Assembly: GCA_945878355.1 (NCBI GenBank)
Contig: CAMCTC010000054.1
Coordinates: 1 to 31,941 of the forward strand
DNA: 31,941 nucleotides
Origin: Bordetella parapertussis
GTDB lineage: Bacteria; Pseudomonadota; Gammaproteobacteria; Burkholderiales; Burkholderiaceae_C
Direction of reading: 5' to 3'
Below are positions 31,315-31,941 of this stretch, piece after piece; position 1 is the first letter of the stretch; each line of letters starts with the position of its first letter. A program made the translations under genes and the position numbers. The notes below the pieces were generated by a model. The model was given only the letters and a program-made list of their open reading frames with translations. It was not told the origin of the DNA and did not search any database.

Positions 31315-31563
31315 GTGTCGTGGCCGACAAGCTCGAGCAGCTTCGATAAGATAACTTTAAGCAGCGCGTTGCCGCTGCGCTGGAGCGCGAGCGTGAAGCA
31401 GGAAGAATTTCGGACGAAACCTACCGAGGGTTTGCCGGGGAAAACGCCACCGAAGCTAATCCCGCGGTCCCCAGAACTGCAAGCCAGGATAGATGAGTTC
31501 AATCGCCAGATTGGCCCGGCGATGGTTGAATCTCTGAGGCGCGCGACGGCCGACAAGAAGTAG
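31315..31563 (+). CDS. Small hypothetical protein, uncertain
   Basis: This frame of 82 codons starts with GTG. The second half (KPTEGLPGKTPPKLIPRSPE, then LQARIDEFNRQIGPAMVESL and a lysine-rich end) looks like a real small protein with one helix, but the first half is low in complexity. Another frame over the same bases also reads plausibly (ALEREREAGRISDETYRGFA), so a frameshifted gene is possible. No good Shine-Dalgarno is seen. No family is recognised. Confidence 0.3.
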   Translation: MSWPTSSSSFDKITLSSALPLRWSASVKQEEFRTKPTEGLPGKTPPKLIPRSPELQARIDEFNRQIGPAMVESLRRATADKK

Positions 31564-31830
31564 CCCCGTCTGGTGGCCTGCCGATTCGGCGCAGGCTACT
31601 GGCCACCGGCCGCTGCCAGGTCGGGAGATTTCCCACCTTTTGGCACTTTGAGATTCATGGGGCGACTACCCCAGGTCTGGCGCTCGCCTGTTTGGCCTTG
31701 ACTTCCGTGCGCGCCGAATCCCTGCCACGACGACTGCGGGGTGCTGGCGGGTATCTTGGCGCATCGCCTGGGCTGCCGCCCTGGCCGTTGACCTGACCTT
31801 GCCCCTGGATTGCGTATCCCATAGCCGCTG
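31564..31830. other. Flank of the IS3-type element
   Basis: No gene is supported here. The element's end is probably between its transposase stop (31831) and about 31780, where TGACCTGACCTTGCCCCTGG (31791-31810) resembles an IS3-type terminal sequence. Its partner inverted repeat lies outside the window. Confidence 0.3.
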
Positions 31831-31941
31831 TCATGCGCTGGCTTGCCGGGGTTGATCGGGCCGCCAGTTTTCTTCAAACCGCATCGGGCTGACATAGCCC
31901 AGCGTCGAATGCAGTCGGGAGCGGTTGTACCAGAGCATCCA
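31831..31941 (-). CDS. IS3-family transposase (OrfB), C-terminal end, runs off the window
   Basis: The last 36 codons of an integrase-type transposase are visible on the minus strand: WMLWYNRSRLHSTLGYVSPM, then RFEENWRPDQPRQ. YN(R)xRxHSxLGYxSPxxFE is the C-terminal signature of IS3-group rve transposases, including the downstream end of the DDE domain. The rest, with OrfA, lies beyond the right edge. The visible part shows no defect, so the element may be complete. Confidence 0.9.
   Translation of the reverse strand, partial: WMLWYNRSRLHSTLGYVSPMRFEENWRPDQPRQASA

Noticed and set aside
1..31941. CRISPR arrays, tRNA/rRNA genes, riboswitches
   Set aside because: No regularly spaced direct repeats with spacers, no tRNA-like cloverleaf sequence and no rRNA segments were seen on reading both strands.

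Overview
The window reads as chromosomal DNA of a GC-rich betaproteobacterium, most likely a Burkholderiales member of the Leptothrix/Rubrivivax/Rhodoferax type. This rests on very high GC in codon third positions, on the architecture of the secretion genes, and on the style of the secreted protein's C-terminus. I cannot name a species. The strand and size of each gene below come from reading frames plus recognisable motifs; nothing was searched against a database.

Region 1 (1-17312) is a type I secretion (T1SS) locus. It opens with the 3' end of a large FG-GAP/RTX surface or secreted protein. Then come an RHH/PIN toxin-antitoxin pair, a decayed glycosyltransferase fragment, a TPR protein fused to a GT9-like domain, a second toxin-antitoxin remnant with a truncated PIN toxin, and a SPINDLY/OGT-like (GT41) protein. 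On the minus strand follow an FkbM methyltransferase, a GT4-type glycosyltransferase, and an OmpR-type response regulator with a 7TMR-DISM histidine kinase. Divergent from the kinase is a tightly coupled tolC-ABC-hlyD operon, followed by a methyltransferase with a methyltransferase-regulatory domain. The promoter gap between kinase and tolC carries three near-identical 9-bp repeats in helical phase, a plausible site for the adjacent regulator. My reading, which is inference, is a coherent island that makes, modifies (glycosylation and methylation), exports and regulates one large surface protein. The methyltransferase gene is bracketed by a 71-bp direct repeat of the hlyD 3' end.

Region 2 (17325-24223) looks like ordinary chromosome. 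It holds a 2OG-Fe(II) dioxygenase-like gene (minus), an unrecognised 270-residue protein translationally coupled to a class II aldolase/adducin protein, a 1093-residue polytopic membrane protein ending in a patatin phospholipase domain, and an SDR of the 2,4-dienoyl-CoA reductase type.

Region 3 (24224-31941) is a patchwork of mobile-element debris between intact genes. The debris is an IS1595-type transposase pseudogene, a serine recombinase with an in-frame amber codon but a good promoter, the C-terminal tail of a group II intron reverse transcriptase, IS21-like terminal repeats, a coding-like stretch that may be a dispersed repeat, and an IS3-family transposase running off the right edge. 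The intact genes are a small SDR, a PQQ-dependent aldose sugar dehydrogenase with a TIGR03643-like gene just upstream, and a Lon-N-terminal-domain protein. No tRNA, rRNA, CRISPR array or riboswitch was seen.
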